Assembly (NCBI GenBank): GCA_029573365.1
Contig: JAKQGD010000116.1
Span: 1-7,146 of the forward strand
Direction: 5' to 3'
Source of the DNA: Bacteroidota bacterium
GTDB lineage: Bacteria; Bacteroidota; Bacteroidia; Chitinophagales; Saprospiraceae
Length of the DNA stretch: 7,146 bases
Made by a program: the position numbers and the translations under genes. Each line of letters opens with the position of its first letter. Within the stretch, counting starts at the first letter, position 1. Of the stretch, positions 6,662-7,146 are shown one piece after another. The notes below the pieces were generated by a model. That model had not been told where the DNA came from. It saw only the letters and a program-made list of their open reading frames with translations, and ran no database searches.

Positions 6662-6826
6662 TCAGTAAAAATACGTCTTTATGTAGTCAATGATGCTCAC
6701 TCTTTGTATCCAGATATATATGGCTAACACAGCCAGTAAAAACCAGGTAACTACTTTAAATTTCCGAAAAAACATCCGGACCCAATCTTTCCGTGTTCGG
6801 TAAGTTTTTCTTTTAATGTAAGCCAT
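6662..6826 (-). CDS. 54-residue single-pass membrane micro-protein, function unknown
   Basis: The frame opens with ATG at 6826-6824 and ends with TGA at 6664-6662. The N-terminus is strongly basic (MAYIKRKTYRTRKDWVR, then RKFK), followed by one hydrophobic segment of ~17 residues (VVTWFLLAVLAIYIWIQ, 25-41) and a short tail ending TYFY. By the positive-inside rule the N-terminus should be cytoplasmic. The start lies three bases after the stop codon of the upstream DUF3127 gene (TGA TAG ATG), a spacing typical of translational coupling. The coupling and the coherent basic-then-hydrophobic layout are why I call it a real gene despite its size. I recognise no family. It could anchor or bind its upstream partner at the membrane, but that is a guess from adjacency. 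Confidence 0.65.
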   Translation of the reverse strand: MAYIKRKTYRTRKDWVRMFFRKFKVVTWFLLAVLAIYIWIQRVSIIDYIKTYFY

Positions 6827-6829
6827 CTA

Positions 6830-7146
6830 TCAAAATGGCAGATCGTCAAAATCTGTGGGCAGGCCGCTGTTAAAATCGGGAGCGTCAGCTGGAGGAGGCA
6901 GAGGTTCAGAACCTCCTTTTGGCGGCTGATGAGATGTTGCCTGACCTCCGGTTTCGACCCTCCATGCATTGAGGTTGGTAAAATATTTACCTTGCCATTC
7001 CCTGCCACGCAGGTCAAAACTGACCTTTACAGCATCACCTTCGTTGTATTTGTCGATGACAGAACATTTGTCCTGGGTAAGCTGGAACTTAACATACTGC
7101 GGAAAATTGCCCTCAGTGAGCACCACAAATTCCCTGGTCTGAAAGG
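6830..7146 (-). CDS. DUF3127-family OB-fold-like protein with SSB-type acidic tail (5' end outside window)
   Basis: The frame is open to the right edge and ends with TGA at 6832-6830, giving 104 visible residues; the first few tens are missing. FQTREFVVLTEG, YVKFQLTQDKCSVID, VKVSFDLRGREW and YFTNLNAWRVE are characteristic of the DUF3127 domain common in Bacteroidota, which looks like a small OB-fold related to single-stranded DNA-binding proteins. After this domain (about visible residues 1-65) comes a Gly/Pro/Ser-rich flexible linker and an acidic tip, DFDDLPF. That tip closely resembles the C-terminal DDDIPF of bacterial SSB, which recruits DNA repair and replication partners. A GTG at 7126-7124 is internal, since homology continues upstream of it. 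The 54-residue membrane protein gene follows after three bases. A role in nucleic-acid binding is inferred from fold resemblance and tail. Confidence 0.85.
   Translation of the reverse strand, partial: FQTREFVVLTEGNFPQYVKFQLTQDKCSVIDKYNEGDAVKVSFDLRGREWQGKYFTNLNAWRVETGGQATSHQPPKGGSEPLPPPADAPDFNSGLPTDFDDLPF

Noticed and set aside
6751..7017. Minus-strand open frame of 88 codons overlapping the DUF3127 and 54-residue genes
   Set aside because: It is another frame of the same strand; the DUF3127 frame has clear family motifs and the 54-residue frame has a coherent membrane-protein layout, while this one has neither.
1..7146. CRISPR array, tRNA or rRNA genes, insertion sequences, prophage or defence genes
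   Set aside because: No regularly spaced repeats, no tRNA-like cloverleaf or conserved rRNA stretches noticed by eye, and no transposase, integrase or phage-like protein in any supported frame.

Overview
The window looks like ordinary chromosome from a member of the Bacteroidota, possibly a Cytophagales-like environmental species. Three things point there. The start codons lack Shine-Dalgarno sequences and have A/T-rich leaders. Several intergenic gaps carry the Bacteroidota -7 promoter element TAnnTTTG. The gene content also fits: a DUF3127 protein, a PagL-like outer-membrane enzyme of the long Bacteroidota type, and a fused IcmF. The phylum is inferred; the genus cannot be read from this sequence.

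Left part (1-1792, + strand): the C-terminal half of histidine ammonia-lyase (hutH) enters from the left edge. It overlaps by 25 bases the start of a secreted outer-membrane beta-barrel protein carrying the PagL / acyloxyacyl-hydrolase motif HYSNA. The two genes are probably co-transcribed, although one belongs to histidine catabolism and the other to lipid A / envelope remodelling.

Centre (1793-5213, + strand): a 64-base gap with a TAAATTTG promoter element leads into a complete 1118-residue icmF. This is a single-chain coenzyme-B12 isobutyryl-CoA mutase with an internal G-protein chaperone. Its active-site residues (Phe568, Gln767) match the isobutyryl/butyryl-CoA type rather than methylmalonyl-CoA mutase.

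Right part (5214-7146): a small minus-strand lipoprotein gene converges on icmF. It diverges, across an A/T-rich gap holding two facing TATATTTG boxes, from a plus-strand gene for a 93-residue glycine-rich membrane protein. That gene ends in a textbook rho-independent terminator. Beyond it, a minus-strand cluster runs in from the right edge. It contains a DUF3127 OB-fold-like protein with an SSB-like acidic tail, a 54-residue single-pass membrane protein three bases downstream (too short for common ORF cut-offs), and an N-terminal stub of an HSP90-family ATPase that stops just after its DNGIG motif.

I see no tRNA, rRNA, CRISPR array, transposase or phage gene. Nothing here is clearly a new system. 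The least ordinary parts are the HSP90 stub with a 12-base palindrome at its break, the DUF3127/micro-protein pair, and the PagL-like protein whose third catalytic residue is not visible.
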